A stretch of DNA of 64,000 nt from Bradyrhizobium macuxiense (GTDB taxonomy: Bacteria; Pseudomonadota; Alphaproteobacteria; Rhizobiales; Xanthobacteraceae): positions 62,001 to 126,000 of the forward strand of contig NZ_VITY01000020.1 in the NCBI RefSeq assembly GCF_007993935.1, read 5' to 3'. Under the pieces are notes generated by a model, which was not told the DNA's origin, searched no databases, and was given only the letters and a program-made list of their open reading frames with translations. Below, piece after piece: positions 50,378 through 60,270 of this stretch (position 1 is its first letter; each line of letters opens with the position of its first letter). The position numbers and the translations under genes were made by a program.

Positions 50378-51166
50378 TTACCAATCCACAAGCCTGCGCT
50401 TTGCAACGCGTACAACGCCGTTCAGCGTCACGCCCATGCAGGAGAGAAACACCAATGTCGAGAACACGCCGGCGACATCCATGGCGGCCTGACGTTGGAT
50501 GACGAGGGCGCCAAGCCCGACCGATCCGCCGATATATTCTCCGACCAGCGCCCCCAGAACCGCGAAGACAATCCCCGTTTCCATCCCTGCGAAGAAGTAT
50601 GGCAGCATGCTTGGGAGCCGCACCTTGAGGAAAATCTGAACAGGAGTCGCGCGCAAGGCCCGCATCAGCACGATGCGCTTTTCGTCAATGTCCTTGAGCC
50701 CGGATACGACGTTGACGAAGATCGGAAAAAACGCGAGCAGCGCCGCCGACACGACCTTTGCCGACAGTCCGAAGCCGAACCAAATGAGAAAAAGAGGCGC
50801 GATCGCGATTTTCGGAATCGTCTGAATAACCAGGACGTAGGGCAGGAGAATGACTTCCACTATGCGAATGCGCGCCACGGCCGTACCAAGCGCAACCGCC
50901 GCAATCGCCCCTGCGAAGAAGCCAAGCACGACTTCGAGTAGCGTTATCCCAACGTTCATCCAGACTTCGCCAGACTGAACATCTTGAGCGAGCCGAACCG
51001 CGATTGCGGAGGGAGCCGGAAAAATGTAGGGCGCGACGTGGAAGGCTGAAATGGCAATTTCAGCCACGGCAAGCAGAATCACAAAAGAGATCGCCGCGGT
51101 GAGACTTTGAGGAAACTTCATAGACCTAGCCGGGCGATCCGTCGCCGTTGCAGTAGCTTGGGTCAT
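50378..51166 (-). CDS. ABC transporter permease (SsuC/TauC type)
   Basis: A 262-residue inner-membrane permease with about six helices. The cytoplasmic EAA loop is visible as MRALRATPVQIFLKVRLPSMLPYFFAG near residue 170. It matches the nitrate/sulfonate/taurine group. Its ATG overlaps the stop of the ATPase gene by four bases (51166-51163). With the ATPase and binding protein it forms a complete importer for a small organic anion. Confidence 0.88.
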   Translation of the reverse strand: MTQATATATDRPARSMKFPQSLTAAISFVILLAVAEIAISAFHVAPYIFPAPSAIAVRLAQDVQSGEVWMNVGITLLEVVLGFFAGAIAAVALGTAVARIRIVEVILLPYVLVIQTIPKIAIAPLFLIWFGFGLSAKVVSAALLAFFPIFVNVVSGLKDIDEKRIVLMRALRATPVQIFLKVRLPSMLPYFFAGMETGIVFAVLGALVGEYIGGSVGLGALVIQRQAAMDVAGVFSTLVFLSCMGVTLNGVVRVAKRRLVDW

Positions 51167-51987
51167 TCGTTGTGACCTCCATCAAGCCGCCGGCGAAGCT
51201 CACTGACATAGCTGCCGAACGCATCAGTATTCATCATTTCGATTGGCCTCGGACGCGGAATCTCAATGGAGACGACTGCGCTGACCGTGGACGGCCGGGA
51301 AGACATGACAAGCACGCGATCCGAAAGGAACACCGCCTCTGGGATGGAATGCGTGACGAACATGATCGTTGCGCCGGTTTCGATCCCGATTCGCTGCAAG
51401 TCAAGATTCAGTTTGTCGCGCGTCATCGCGTCCAAGGCACCGAACGGCTCGTCCATCAAGAGCAAGGATGGATTCATGACAAGTGCGCGCGCGATCGCAA
51501 CTCGCTGGCGCATGCCACCGGATAGCTCGTGCGGATACTTGGCACTGAATCCAGCAAGCTTTACCAATTCGAGCATCGCCACCGCCCGACGCGAAAGTTC
51601 TGGCCCCGACATGCCTCGGAGCTCGCCCGGCAGCTCGACATTCTTCTGGACCGTCCTCCAAGGAAGAAGAACTGGATCTTGAAAGACGAAGCCGAAATCT
51701 TCGGGAGGGCCTACGATCTCGCCTCCCTTGAAGGACACCGACCCTCCGCTCGCCTTGAGCAATCCGGCCATAATCATGAGAAGAGTGCTCTTCCCGCATC
51801 CCGATGGGCCGAGGATCGATACAAACTCACCCTGCCGGATATCAAAGCTGGCGCGTTGAATAGCCGTGACCGACGACCCGTCACGGGATGTGTACGAGCA
51901 GGTGACGTCCTTTGCCTGCAGAATGGCTGCTTCGGGCTCTCCGCTCGGCGCCTGGGCGCTCTTTCGCATGATTGTAAGTTCCGCCAT
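51163..51987 (-). CDS. ABC transporter ATP-binding protein (SsuB/TauB type)
   Basis: A 274-residue nucleotide-binding subunit. Walker A GPSGCGKSTLL near 68, Q-loop FVFQDPVLLPWR near 107, signature LSGGMRQRVAIARAL near 162, Walker B LLMDEPFGALD near 185, and the switch histidine in MFVTHSIPEAVFLSD near 220. Start at 51987 has AGGAGA in front. It energises the permease encoded immediately downstream. Confidence 0.92.
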   Translation of the reverse strand: MAELTIMRKSAQAPSGEPEAAILQAKDVTCSYTSRDGSSVTAIQRASFDIRQGEFVSILGPSGCGKSTLLMIMAGLLKASGGSVSFKGGEIVGPPEDFGFVFQDPVLLPWRTVQKNVELPGELRGMSGPELSRRAVAMLELVKLAGFSAKYPHELSGGMRQRVAIARALVMNPSLLLMDEPFGALDAMTRDKLNLDLQRIGIETGATIMFVTHSIPEAVFLSDRVLVMSSRPSTVSAVVSIEIPRPRPIEMMNTDAFGSYVSELRRRLDGGHNE

Positions 51988-52015
51988 TGGGTCTCCTACG
52001 GTCGAACGGACGCAG

Positions 52016-53074
52016 TTAGCTCTTCGACCATCCGCGCGCGATCCGCTGCACGGCTCCGCGATCAAACTCGTTGATTGTCGAGAGGAATTGATCGGTGAGG
52101 ATCTCGTTAGCCGTGACGCTCCCGCTCAGTACACCTTCCTCGCGGAGCGTCTGCAGATATTCGTCGACCGCCTTGGAGTCGAAGAGCCCGAACTTGCCAG
52201 ATGCCGGGTTCAAATCAAAATACGGCAAAGCCACGTCAAGTTCCGCCATTGCCGCCTTCATCGCTTCCTCGTCTGATCCAGCTCCGCGAACGGCTGGATA
52301 GGCCTTCCAAAGCATGCGGACCGCGGCCTCTCGGTTCGCCGCGGTGAACACGTACGACTTCGCAATCGCACGCATAAAGCCGCTGACATCCTTCGGTCTA
52401 TTTTGCATCAGCGAAGTCGACACGAAGAACCCACCGTTCCCTACGCGCGACAGTCGGGGATGCTCGAAGTACCGAAACTTCATGCCAAAGCGGGCCAACA
52501 CCGCAAACGAATAGCTATTCGCCGCATAGGCCGCGACCTGGCCTGACTGAAGAGCGGCGAGCGCGCTGGCGCCCAGCCCGATCGGCACAAAATTCGAACT
52601 GTCGACTTGAATGCCGGAGCTCTTGAAGATGGACTTAGCGATTGGAATGGACGCGCTTGCGATCGTAATTGCGCCTAGCCGCTTTCCCTGGAGATCGGCC
52701 AGCGCCTTGACGGGGCTCTCTTCAGGTACGCCGATCGCATAGACCAGCTTGCTCCAACCCGAAAAGACATACTTGCCGCGGACACCGTTCAAATAACCCG
52801 CGGCTACAGGCTCGAAGCTGACCTCCGAGACGTCCGCATTGCCGTTGCCGACCATCTGTGTGGCGATCGGGCCACCTGCCGTGTATCGGAATTCGACACT
52901 TAATCCCTCATCCTTGAAGAATCCGGCCTCCTGCGCAACAGCGTAGAAGATGTTTCCGGTCGAGGGAGTGGGCGCGGCTATTGCGCAAACCACGGAAGAC
53001 TCGGCGAACACAGGTGCCGCCCCGGCAATAAGCGCAGCAGCGACTAACAGGGCTTTGCCAGCTTTTTCAATCAT
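52016..53074 (-). CDS. ABC substrate-binding protein (sulfonate/nitrate/taurine type)
   Basis: A 352-residue periplasmic receptor. Residues 1-24 are a signal peptide (KALLVAAALIAGAAPVFA, cleavage before ESSVVCA). The mature protein has the type II fold of the SsuA/TauA/NMT1-like group: GNIFYAVAQEAGFFKDEGLSVEF near 38-60 and GNADVSEVSFEPVAAG near 77. It leads the operon, 28 bases before the ATPase gene, and has a GGGAGGGAC ribosome site. The ligand is unknown. Confidence 0.87.
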   Translation of the reverse strand: MIEKAGKALLVAAALIAGAAPVFAESSVVCAIAAPTPSTGNIFYAVAQEAGFFKDEGLSVEFRYTAGGPIATQMVGNGNADVSEVSFEPVAAGYLNGVRGKYVFSGWSKLVYAIGVPEESPVKALADLQGKRLGAITIASASIPIAKSIFKSSGIQVDSSNFVPIGLGASALAALQSGQVAAYAANSYSFAVLARFGMKFRYFEHPRLSRVGNGGFFVSTSLMQNRPKDVSGFMRAIAKSYVFTAANREAAVRMLWKAYPAVRGAGSDEEAMKAAMAELDVALPYFDLNPASGKFGLFDSKAVDEYLQTLREEGVLSGSVTANEILTDQFLSTINEFDRGAVQRIARGWSKS

Positions 53075-53727
53075 AGGTCCCTCCCCTCTTCAGATTGCAC
53101 TTGCACGTGCCTTTTTGGCTCGCTCGGGTTTAACCAAGGCAGCCAAATCCAGGCAACAACCCTAACAACAAATCCCATCAGGCGGAATGCGCGTTCACGC
53201 CCCTCTCGACGCCGTTTCGGCCATGTTAGGCTCAGAAGAAAATCCGAAATCTTGAGCTTGAGCTATCCAACGGGATTGGAGGGGGGAGAAGTGAAGAGAC
53301 GCCTTGATCGAAAGTGCTACGCCAGTGCCTCGGGACACCGGGGCGGCGCATTTCCACGTACACGATCAAACGCAACTCCGGAACGTGACGCCGTGACCAG
53401 AGATTCGGTTACTGCGACGCCGTGGGCTCCATTCAACTCCAATCGCAGAGCCGTAAACGCGGTTAGCTTCAAGACCTGGCTTCATCAACTTGGGAGTCTG
53501 CTCCCTGCTTTCGCAACGCTCATTGCCTCTCGAGGCCATGAGACTTCAGTAACTCTGGAAATTGCATACCACCACGATTTGGATCGTAACCTCGCTAGCG
53601 CGGCTTTGTACCGAAACCGAATTCCTAAATAACGCGCATGATGATCGGGAGGGATCAGAGTGCGCAGACCAAGCGATCTTCAAATCGAGCTGGATCTGTT
53701 ATCACGCTTTCTAAAGGGGGACTTGTA
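53075..53727. other. Divergent control region, no gene recognised
   Basis: The 653 bases between the ABC operon and the barrel-protein gene contain a 126-codon plus-strand frame (53252-53632) of no recognisable family. The region presumably holds the promoters of both units; I see no outstanding palindrome. Confidence 0.4.
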
Positions 53728-55845
53728 ATGAACTTGACGAGGCGACTGTTCGGATCAATAGCCGGACTGATTTCTATGACGTGCTTGGCGGCAGCGGCCG
53801 ATCAATCCGCCGACGTACGCAAAGAACCGACCAAAGCGCCGCTGGCAAAGAAGGCACCAGCGCCTGAGAAGCCATTCTTTTTCATCAACGACAATCGTAT
53901 CACGGTGGCGAACTTTCCTTCGGTCGCGGTACCGAGTTTTTCCGCCAAGTCCAATCTCATAACCACCGCGTTCACCCACTTCGATGCCTGGGCCTACGGT
54001 ACAAACACTTTTTCGTTGCTGAGGAATCAGTGGGATCATTCGGCTCCAATGACTCCATGCGTGGGACCTGCAATCGGCTTTCCTGTCGGTCAGTGCGCCG
54101 GAGCCACACAAAACATCGCCTCCCTTCGCAGTACGCTGGGTTGGAACGAACTGTTTGGCACGAATGCATTCTCCGCTGGTCCGTTGACCAACATCTCGTT
54201 CTTGGGCGGGGCAGATGTAATGGTCTCGAATGTGGGTGCTGCAGTCAGCCAAACAGCAGTCGTTGCCGGCTTGCAGTTTGGATTTGCCTTGCCCTACAAG
54301 GGCTATCTCAACATTAGCCCGCTCTATTTCCAGCGATGGCAGTACAACTCCATTTTTGGCGATCCGAGCGTTGTTGGCGCCGTCTTTGCTCCCAGGCCGC
54401 CGTACAGCTTCCTTCCAGACGGAATCGCAAAATTTGATCCGACTTGGGGCGTCGATCTGAATTACTACATGGACCTCGGCTTTTTGCCGCCGTCTCTTCA
54501 GTACTTCGCGATCAGCGGGCGAGCTGTCGTGCGCGGTGCGGACGGTACAGGCGGCTATAACCGCAACCCGGCCTACGATCATGTTGTCGGCTATGCGCTA
54601 GAACCGATCAGGTTGACATTGGATGCCGGCAAGCTGTTCTGGGGGCCACAGTATGCTCACCTCGTAGATGTGTGGGCAGCTTGGCGATACGACCGAAATA
54701 TCACGGGATTCAATCCTTCTGTCGATCCGAACTGCGTCACGAACAAAGTGCCCAACGGAAGCTGCAATGACAGCGGCATTTACTACGGCATGACCATGAA
54801 GCTTGGTGCGGAGATTCCGGGCACGCCGTCTACTTCCGCCTTTGGGCTTCCGTTCGTGAAAAGCGTAGACAACATGTTGACCGTTGGCGTGCTGCCGAAC
54901 GCAACCTCGCCCGGTGCGACGGACAAGACGATCAAGCAGGTTTATGCCTTCACGCATAACGATGTCTGGTCCTACGGAACGAATCAAGTGTACGCAGAGC
55001 TTTTGAAGTCCGATGGGCGGGACCCAGCTGCTCCGTGTTCGCAGGCCTACAACAAGCCCGTGTTCGGTCAGAACGGCCCTTGCATGGGTGAATATGAAAT
55101 GAACGCAAAGCTGCGCAGCACGTTCGGCTTCAACGAAGTGTTCAACACCACCGCCTTCAGGGCGGGACCGTTGCGCAATGTTTCGCTGGAGCTTGGTGGT
55201 GATTTCCGCTCCACGCAACTCTATTCGTCACCTGACAGGAAGGCGATCGTGGCTGGTTTGCAGTTTGCGTTCGACCTTCCTTACAAGGGCTATTTGAACG
55301 TTGCACCGCTCTACTATCAAGAATGGAACCATTCCACCTTCGCTTACCCCAACAATGTTGGAAACTCGCCGTTCGGCCTCGTATTTGGTTCGCCGAGATA
55401 TGTGGGCTTGCTACCTGCGGGCTTTACTGGGACGGTCGACGGCAATCTGCACTATCGACCGACCTGGGCCCTGGAAATTGACTACGGCGGAGAACTTGGA
55501 TTCCTGCCGGAGAACCTTCGATACTTCTCATGGAGTGGGCACGCCGGGATCTACGGGGCGAAAGGCAATGGTGCGTATGGCGGATATACTCTTCCGTCGA
55601 GTTGGAACACCGCAACCGAATATAATCTCGAACCAATTCGGCTGACGTTCGACGTGAGCAAGGCCGTATGGGGACCGAAATATTCGCATTTCCTCGAAAC
55701 TTTCGTCGCCTATCGATACTGGAAGAACAAGTACGGTTTCGATGGAAGCAATCCGGCCAGCCCCGTGTGCTCCTTTGCTAACGGTGCCAGCAATAACAGC
55801 TGCACAGAACAAACCGTCTATGCGGGCATTACATCCAAATTCTAG
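53728..55845 (+). CDS. Outer-membrane beta-barrel protein, internally duplicated
   Basis: A 705-residue exported protein. Residues 1-24 are a signal peptide (LFGSIAGLISMTCLAAAA), followed by a Lys/Pro/Ala-rich linker. Two homologous halves then follow, about residues 50-375 and 378-705: AFTHFDAWAYGTN is matched by AFTHNDVWSYGTN, LNISPLYFQRW by LNVAPLYYQEW, DLGFLPPSLQYF by ELGFLPENLRYF, and EPIRLTLDAGKLFWGP by EPIRLTFDVSKAVWGP. Each half is rich in alternating aromatic strands like the single-domain barrel proteins common in Bradyrhizobium and ends in an aromatic terminus. It may form two pores or one fused dimer for uptake of hydrophobic substrates. Start at 53728 follows GGGGGA. A strong terminator follows the stop. 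Confidence 0.8.
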   Translation: MNLTRRLFGSIAGLISMTCLAAAADQSADVRKEPTKAPLAKKAPAPEKPFFFINDNRITVANFPSVAVPSFSAKSNLITTAFTHFDAWAYGTNTFSLLRNQWDHSAPMTPCVGPAIGFPVGQCAGATQNIASLRSTLGWNELFGTNAFSAGPLTNISFLGGADVMVSNVGAAVSQTAVVAGLQFGFALPYKGYLNISPLYFQRWQYNSIFGDPSVVGAVFAPRPPYSFLPDGIAKFDPTWGVDLNYYMDLGFLPPSLQYFAISGRAVVRGADGTGGYNRNPAYDHVVGYALEPIRLTLDAGKLFWGPQYAHLVDVWAAWRYDRNITGFNPSVDPNCVTNKVPNGSCNDSGIYYGMTMKLGAEIPGTPSTSAFGLPFVKSVDNMLTVGVLPNATSPGATDKTIKQVYAFTHNDVWSYGTNQVYAELLKSDGRDPAAPCSQAYNKPVFGQNGPCMGEYEMNAKLRSTFGFNEVFNTTAFRAGPLRNVSLELGGDFRSTQLYSSPDRKAIVAGLQFAFDLPYKGYLNVAPLYYQEWNHSTFAYPNNVGNSPFGLVFGSPRYVGLLPAGFTGTVDGNLHYRPTWALEIDYGGELGFLPENLRYFSWSGHAGIYGAKGNGAYGGYTLPSSWNTATEYNLEPIRLTFDVSKAVWGPKYSHFLETFVAYRYWKNKYGFDGSNPASPVCSFANGASNNSCTEQTVYAGITSKF

Positions 55846-55891
55846 GAGAGCTGTTACCTCAACAAGAACCATAACGATTACCTGAGCGACT

Positions 55892-55923
55892 GCCGGTGTG
55901 GATGTCCCCACACCGGCTTTTTT
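55892..55923 (+). terminator. Rho-independent terminator of the barrel-protein gene
   Basis: GCCGGTGTGG and CCACACCGGC form a perfect 10-base stem with a 6-base loop, followed by TTTTTT, 46 bases after the stop at 55845. Confidence 0.9.
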
Positions 55924-56559
55924 CTTCCAAACCGGCAATTGCGCTTCGCTGCGATGCTTGCCGGTGACAGACCTGCCGATCGGCTCGCAACACCTGGGCG
56001 CACTCCATTTGCCGCGACGTTTGTGACGTTAACGCCGGTAAGTGCGGTTCGATGAACCGGTATTCGCAACGATCCGAGACGTCATCCCCTATCCGGTTGC
56101 GCGGGAGAGCGACAGGTTTGAGAGCGGCTCGTGAAGCTCACTCTCGAGCTTTGCCGAGCAGTCGCGGCATTGGCGAGCCGATCGCTTGGAGCTACGGGCT
56201 CGGCCTGAATAGTGGCGACCAAATGTACCTCCGACGCACGGAGCTGAAATGAAGGAGCACCGGCAGCGCCGGCGGCCCGCCCATGGCAATTGCTAATGCA
56301 CGCGTTGGTTGGTCGGCGACCAAAATCTCGATTCCGTGCCGCGTTGAGCCTCAAGGACAGCCTGATCCGCAGTTTCGCCAGGCCTGAGTCCCACGATGGT
56401 CCCCATCGCCGACGGTGGCCATTTTCACCTAGACTGTCATTTGGGCCCTTGCAGATCCTTCGGGGCCCAAACTCCTTCGTCCGGTAACGTTCCACCTTGC
56501 GCGATTGCCGCATCCCGACGGCATCGCCCGCGTACTTCCCATTGGCTGTTCTCCGGGGA
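55924..56559. other. Intergenic, nothing recognised
   Basis: The 636 bases between the terminator and the dehydrogenase remnant contain no assignable gene. Part of it may be the lost 5' end of the decayed gene that follows. Confidence 0.4.
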
Positions 56560-57160
56560 CTGCATCGGCGGTCGGCTGACAGCGACTATAAGTCAATCGC
56601 ACCAAGATGAGGGCGACCAACGGCACGCAGGCGGACTGGATTCTGCTTGCTGGTGAACGTATAACAGGACGACCCAAAATCATCGCAATACGGCGTGATC
56701 TGCGTCCCGATGGACAAGTGCGGCATGGCGACTGCCCCTCAGTTCAAGAAGGTCGGTATGCAGTCATCGGGAACGACGTAGATCTCCTTCGAGGATGTCC
56801 GACTGCCGCGGGTCAATCGTATCCCGGAAGACGGGAAAGAGCTTCGTCTACCAGACGTCGTGGTTCCAACTCGAGCGCCTCGGGGGCGCTGCCGTCCAAC
56901 TGCGGGCGTCTGAACGGATCGGCGATCTCACGCGAGTAAGCCGCCAACCACTCCATCTTCGGGCAACACGTGCTCGATTTGCAGAATGTATCCTTCCGCT
57001 TGTGCGAGCTCGAAACTGAGGTCGAATCACTGCATTCGCTCGTCTATGGGGCCGCGGAACCCGTACAGGGCCGAGGGGCCGAAGAAGTGCCTACTGCAGC
57101 CTTCACGAAGGCGAAATCCGGTCAAGCAGCCTCTGTGACCGAACCGCCGATAGCCTGACT
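56560..57160 (+). pseudogene. Decayed acyl-CoA dehydrogenase
   Basis: Pieces of an acyl-CoA dehydrogenase appear in order but in different frames: VNRTKMRATNGTQADWI around 56592-56642 (compare the family's NGTKMFITNGTQADW), VGMQSSG and ISFEDVRLPRVNRIPEDGK around 56748-56835, SFVYQTSWFQLERLGGAAVQL around 56838-56905, and LDLQNVSFRLCELETEVESLHSLVYGAAEP around 56973-57065. At least three frame changes and an in-frame stop separate them, and the C-terminal catalytic region is not recognisable. This is a real relic rather than a single error. Confidence 0.75.
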
Positions 57161-57474
57161 CCCTTGGGTTTGGAGAGCGACTTAACGACAAGCATAATGC
57201 CACGTAACGACCTCAACCAATGCATCGATCCTAGTCGACCTCACATGGTGGAGCGGTCTTGACCTCGACCAGTAGACTGCAGGCTCGGCGTCGAGCACGA
57301 TCGATTGGGCCTCAAGCTCTTCTTGTTTCGGATGAGGCCAGCTCGACTAAAACAAGCGTATGACAATCCAGGCAAGCGGCTGGGTTTATTGCCCGTACTC
57401 AGCTAGCCTTGGCGGGACGGATTGCAGTTTCACAAGCAAGTCAATTCCCAGCAGCGGGGCCAACGGGAGCAAAG

Positions 57475-58335
57475 ATGCCAAAGAAGGATACCCCTGGCAA
57501 ACAGAAGCCGTTGGGCGTTCAATCGGCGACGGTCGGCCTTCGGGTGCTCAAGGTTCTGATCGAAAGTCGCAAACCTATGTATCTACGCGATATTGCCGCC
57601 GCCGCGGACATGGCGGCCAGCAATGTCTATCGCTACCTTGTGAGCTTTGCGGACGCAGGGATGACGTTGCAGGATTCCGCCACGGGACGCTACGATCTTG
57701 GACCGCTCGCAATCCAGCTCGGGTTGGCCGCGCTGCGGCGCGTCGACGCCATCGATGTCGCGTTACAAAGCCTCCCAAAACTGACCGAAGCTGCTCGAAC
57801 GGACGCCCATCTATCTATCTGGGGTACGGCCGGACCAACGGTGCTACGTTGGCGCGGCGGACCGGATGATGTTGTTGTGAAAGTCAGCGAGGGCCTGGTA
57901 TTGCCGCTGATCTCCTCAGCCACGGGGCGGGTCTGGTGTGCGTTTCAAAGCTCGGAGTTGCTGAAGCCACTCCTCGATCGCGAAATCGCTTCAGCAGCGT
58001 CGAAGGAGGGCATCGCAAAGGATGAAATACGGAACAGGCTATCCAAGCTCGTGGACGACATCGTTCATAGCGGGGTCTCGTTCTCGAGAGGCGAGCGACG
58101 GGCCGGAATAGATGCCCTCTCCGCCCCTGTTTTCGACAGGGACGGAAAGATCGTGTTAACGGTTACCCTCCTGGGAACGGAAGGAAGGATCGGGTCGGAG
58201 CCGGGGAGCGGACCACTGAAGGAATTGCGGGCAACGACCCAGGAGATTTCGAGAGGGATCGGAGCCGGGCAGGATCTCCTATCGCGATTTGATGCCGCTG
58301 CCGGGCCTACAAAGGCGCTCGGCTCGTCCACTTAG
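57475..58335 (+). CDS. IclR-family transcriptional regulator
   Basis: A 286-residue IclR regulator. The N-terminal helix-turn-helix (GLRVLKVLIESRKPMYLRDIAAAADMAASNVYRYL is one continuous region at about 20-55) is followed by an effector domain with YDLGPLAIQLGLAALRRVD and the closing GIDALSAPVFDRDGKIVLTVTLLG. Start at 57475 has GGGAGC in front. Its stop overlaps the stop of the convergent solute-binding protein gene by two bases. It is the likely regulator of the Liv-type transporter operon or of the monooxygenase at the right edge, though neither is divergent from it. Confidence 0.87.
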   Translation: MPKKDTPGKQKPLGVQSATVGLRVLKVLIESRKPMYLRDIAAAADMAASNVYRYLVSFADAGMTLQDSATGRYDLGPLAIQLGLAALRRVDAIDVALQSLPKLTEAARTDAHLSIWGTAGPTVLRWRGGPDDVVVKVSEGLVLPLISSATGRVWCAFQSSELLKPLLDREIASAASKEGIAKDEIRNRLSKLVDDIVHSGVSFSRGERRAGIDALSAPVFDRDGKIVLTVTLLGTEGRIGSEPGSGPLKELRATTQEISRGIGAGQDLLSRFDAAAGPTKALGSST

Positions 58336-59537
58336 TTCACCGGCGGGCGAATCTCGCCGAAATCGTCGAACGCACGGTTGACGAGCCGACCGCCGTCATC
58401 AACGACTTTGCGAAGGTATACACGCTGAACAATTTCTCTCGTTTCCGGATCGATGCTGACCCGCCCACGCGGGCTTTCCCAGGAGAAGTCCCTTATCGAA
58501 TCGATGGGATCCGCTCCGGCCCGCCTGTCACCTGCCGTATCGATCATCCGAAACACGAGTTGCATCCCGTCATAGGCTTGAACGTTAAACGGGGACGGCA
58601 GAAACTCTGAACCGTACTTGTTCTGCAGGCCAGTTACGAAACTCGCGTTCTTGGCGCTCTTCAAGTCCGGCCCGTAGACAAATGAGGTCTCGATTCCCAC
58701 CGCGCCGGCACCGATCGCCTTGAGATTGGTTTCGTCGAGTTCTCCCGTACCGAACAGCTCGATACCTCTGCTGCGCAGTCCCTTGCCAAGGTAATCCCGC
58801 ACGAAGTTAACTCCAAACGGTCCGACCTTGAAGAACATGAACACAGCATCGGGCGAGACGTCTTGGATGCGTTGAAGATAGCTGGATGGATCGGACGTTC
58901 CAAGCGGCACCTTGAGCGTGTCCAGCACGGCTCCTCCCGACTCGGTTAAGCCGGCTGAGAAAGAGGACGCGGCATCGTAGCCAGGCGCAAAATCGTGAAT
59001 GATGATGACGACGCGCTTTTTCCCATCGACGCCCAGCCGTTTTCCGAGGGGATAAGAGATCGCCCATTGCGTAAAGCCGGCCCGAACGAAGTACGGAGAC
59101 TTCTTGGTCACGCCGGACGTGCCGGAATTGAAGATAACGAAAGGGATCTTGGCCTGGTTGACGACGTCGGCAACGGCCAAGACTGCGGGAGTTGTATCCA
59201 AACCCGCCAGGTACTTGACATTCTCTCGCACGACCAGTTCCTGCGCGAGTTGGCGAACCCGCTGAAGCGAAGCGTCACCCGTATCGCGGAGCACAATCTC
59301 GATATCATTCTTACCGGTGGCTTTGCCGCGTTCTTCCAACGCCAAATCAACACCCTGCTTCATGCGCTCTCCGAACTCCGCTGCCGTCCCGGAAATCGGC
59401 AGAAGTAATCCTACTTTTACGCTCTCGGACGCGTTGCCATAGCTCGCGGACCAGCCCAGAAACCCTACGGATAGGATCGTCCAAAGCAACCAGCGCCGCC
59501 CGGCCGACTTCACATCACGTTGTTCATACCGCTGCAT
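58332..59537 (-). CDS. Liv-type ABC substrate-binding protein
   Basis: A 401-residue type I periplasmic receptor with a long charged N-terminus before the signal-peptide hydrophobic core (WLLWTILSVGFLGWSASYGNAS). SVKVGLLLPISGTAAEFGERMKQGVDLALEE begins the mature domain in family style, and FVIFNSGTSGVTKKSPYFVRAGF contributes to the ligand cleft. It is the last gene of the livHMGF-like operon; its start overlaps the end of livF by 14 bases. Family members in such clusters often bind aromatic or dicarboxylic acids (inference for this one). Confidence 0.87.
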   Translation of the reverse strand: MQRYEQRDVKSAGRRWLLWTILSVGFLGWSASYGNASESVKVGLLLPISGTAAEFGERMKQGVDLALEERGKATGKNDIEIVLRDTGDASLQRVRQLAQELVVRENVKYLAGLDTTPAVLAVADVVNQAKIPFVIFNSGTSGVTKKSPYFVRAGFTQWAISYPLGKRLGVDGKKRVVIIIHDFAPGYDAASSFSAGLTESGGAVLDTLKVPLGTSDPSSYLQRIQDVSPDAVFMFFKVGPFGVNFVRDYLGKGLRSRGIELFGTGELDETNLKAIGAGAVGIETSFVYGPDLKSAKNASFVTGLQNKYGSEFLPSPFNVQAYDGMQLVFRMIDTAGDRRAGADPIDSIRDFSWESPRGRVSIDPETREIVQRVYLRKVVDDGGRLVNRAFDDFGEIRPPVN

Positions 59538-60270
59538 GTTTCGTCCCCTGCTTCGTTTCGGCTCCTGTTGCATCGAGACCAATGAGGGAAGCGAGGAGAT
59601 CCGTTCGCAACGCAAGTGCTTGCGACGCGCCCTCCCACACGGCCGCGCCGTGGTCCAAAATCATTGCGCGCTCCGTGATCTCAAGAGCGAGGTCGGTCCT
59701 GTGCTCGACGAGAACGCTTGTTAATCCGCTCCTTTTGCGCACGGCCTGCAAGGCCTCGACGATAACGTCTACTATAACGGGGGCGAGACCCTCAAATGGC
59801 TCATCCAGGAGCAAGACGTGAGGATTGGTCACGAGCGCGCGACCAAGCGCGAGCATCTGCTGCTCTCCTCCCGAAAGCCTGTCGCCCAAATTCCTTCTCC
59901 TGCGCGCAAGCGGAGGGAACAGCTCGTAAATGTCGGTGGCACTCCACTGCCCGTGTCGCTGAGCGACCGCGAGGTTTTCATCAACCGTCAGTGACGGAAA
60001 GATTTCACGCTCTTGCGGAACAAGCGCCAGACCCGACCGAGCCCGACGAAAAGGCAGCATACGCTCCAACCGCAGGTCGCCCAGAGTTATCGAACCGCTA
60101 TGCTGGGTGATTAAGCCGAGAATGGACAGAAGAAGTGTTGTCTTGCCTACGCCATTTCTACCCAACACGGCCATAGAGGATCCGGCCTCGATCCGCATCG
60201 ATAGTCCGGTCAGAATAGGCACGTCACCATATCCGCTCGTCAGCGCTTCCACCGACAGTGGCTTAGACAT
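59524..60270 (-). CDS. livF: Liv-type ABC ATPase (LivF)
   Basis: A 248-residue ATPase. Walker A GRNGVGKTTLL near 37, Q-loop LALVPQEREIFPSLTV near 82, signature LSGGEQQMLALGRAL near 135, Walker B LLLDEPFEGLAP near 155, and the switch histidine in LVEHRTDLAL. The short form and QEREIFPSLTVDENL are typical of LivF rather than LivG. The gene overlaps the end of livG by eight bases. Confidence 0.92.
   Translation of the reverse strand: MSKPLSVEALTSGYGDVPILTGLSMRIEAGSSMAVLGRNGVGKTTLLLSILGLITQHSGSITLGDLRLERMLPFRRARSGLALVPQEREIFPSLTVDENLAVAQRHGQWSATDIYELFPPLARRRRNLGDRLSGGEQQMLALGRALVTNPHVLLLDEPFEGLAPVIVDVIVEALQAVRKRSGLTSVLVEHRTDLALEITERAMILDHGAAVWEGASQALALRTDLLASLIGLDATGAETKQGTKHAAV

Noticed and set aside
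53755..54582. 275-codon minus-strand open frame
   Set aside because: It is antisense to the first repeat of the outer-membrane barrel gene and has no family-like sequence.
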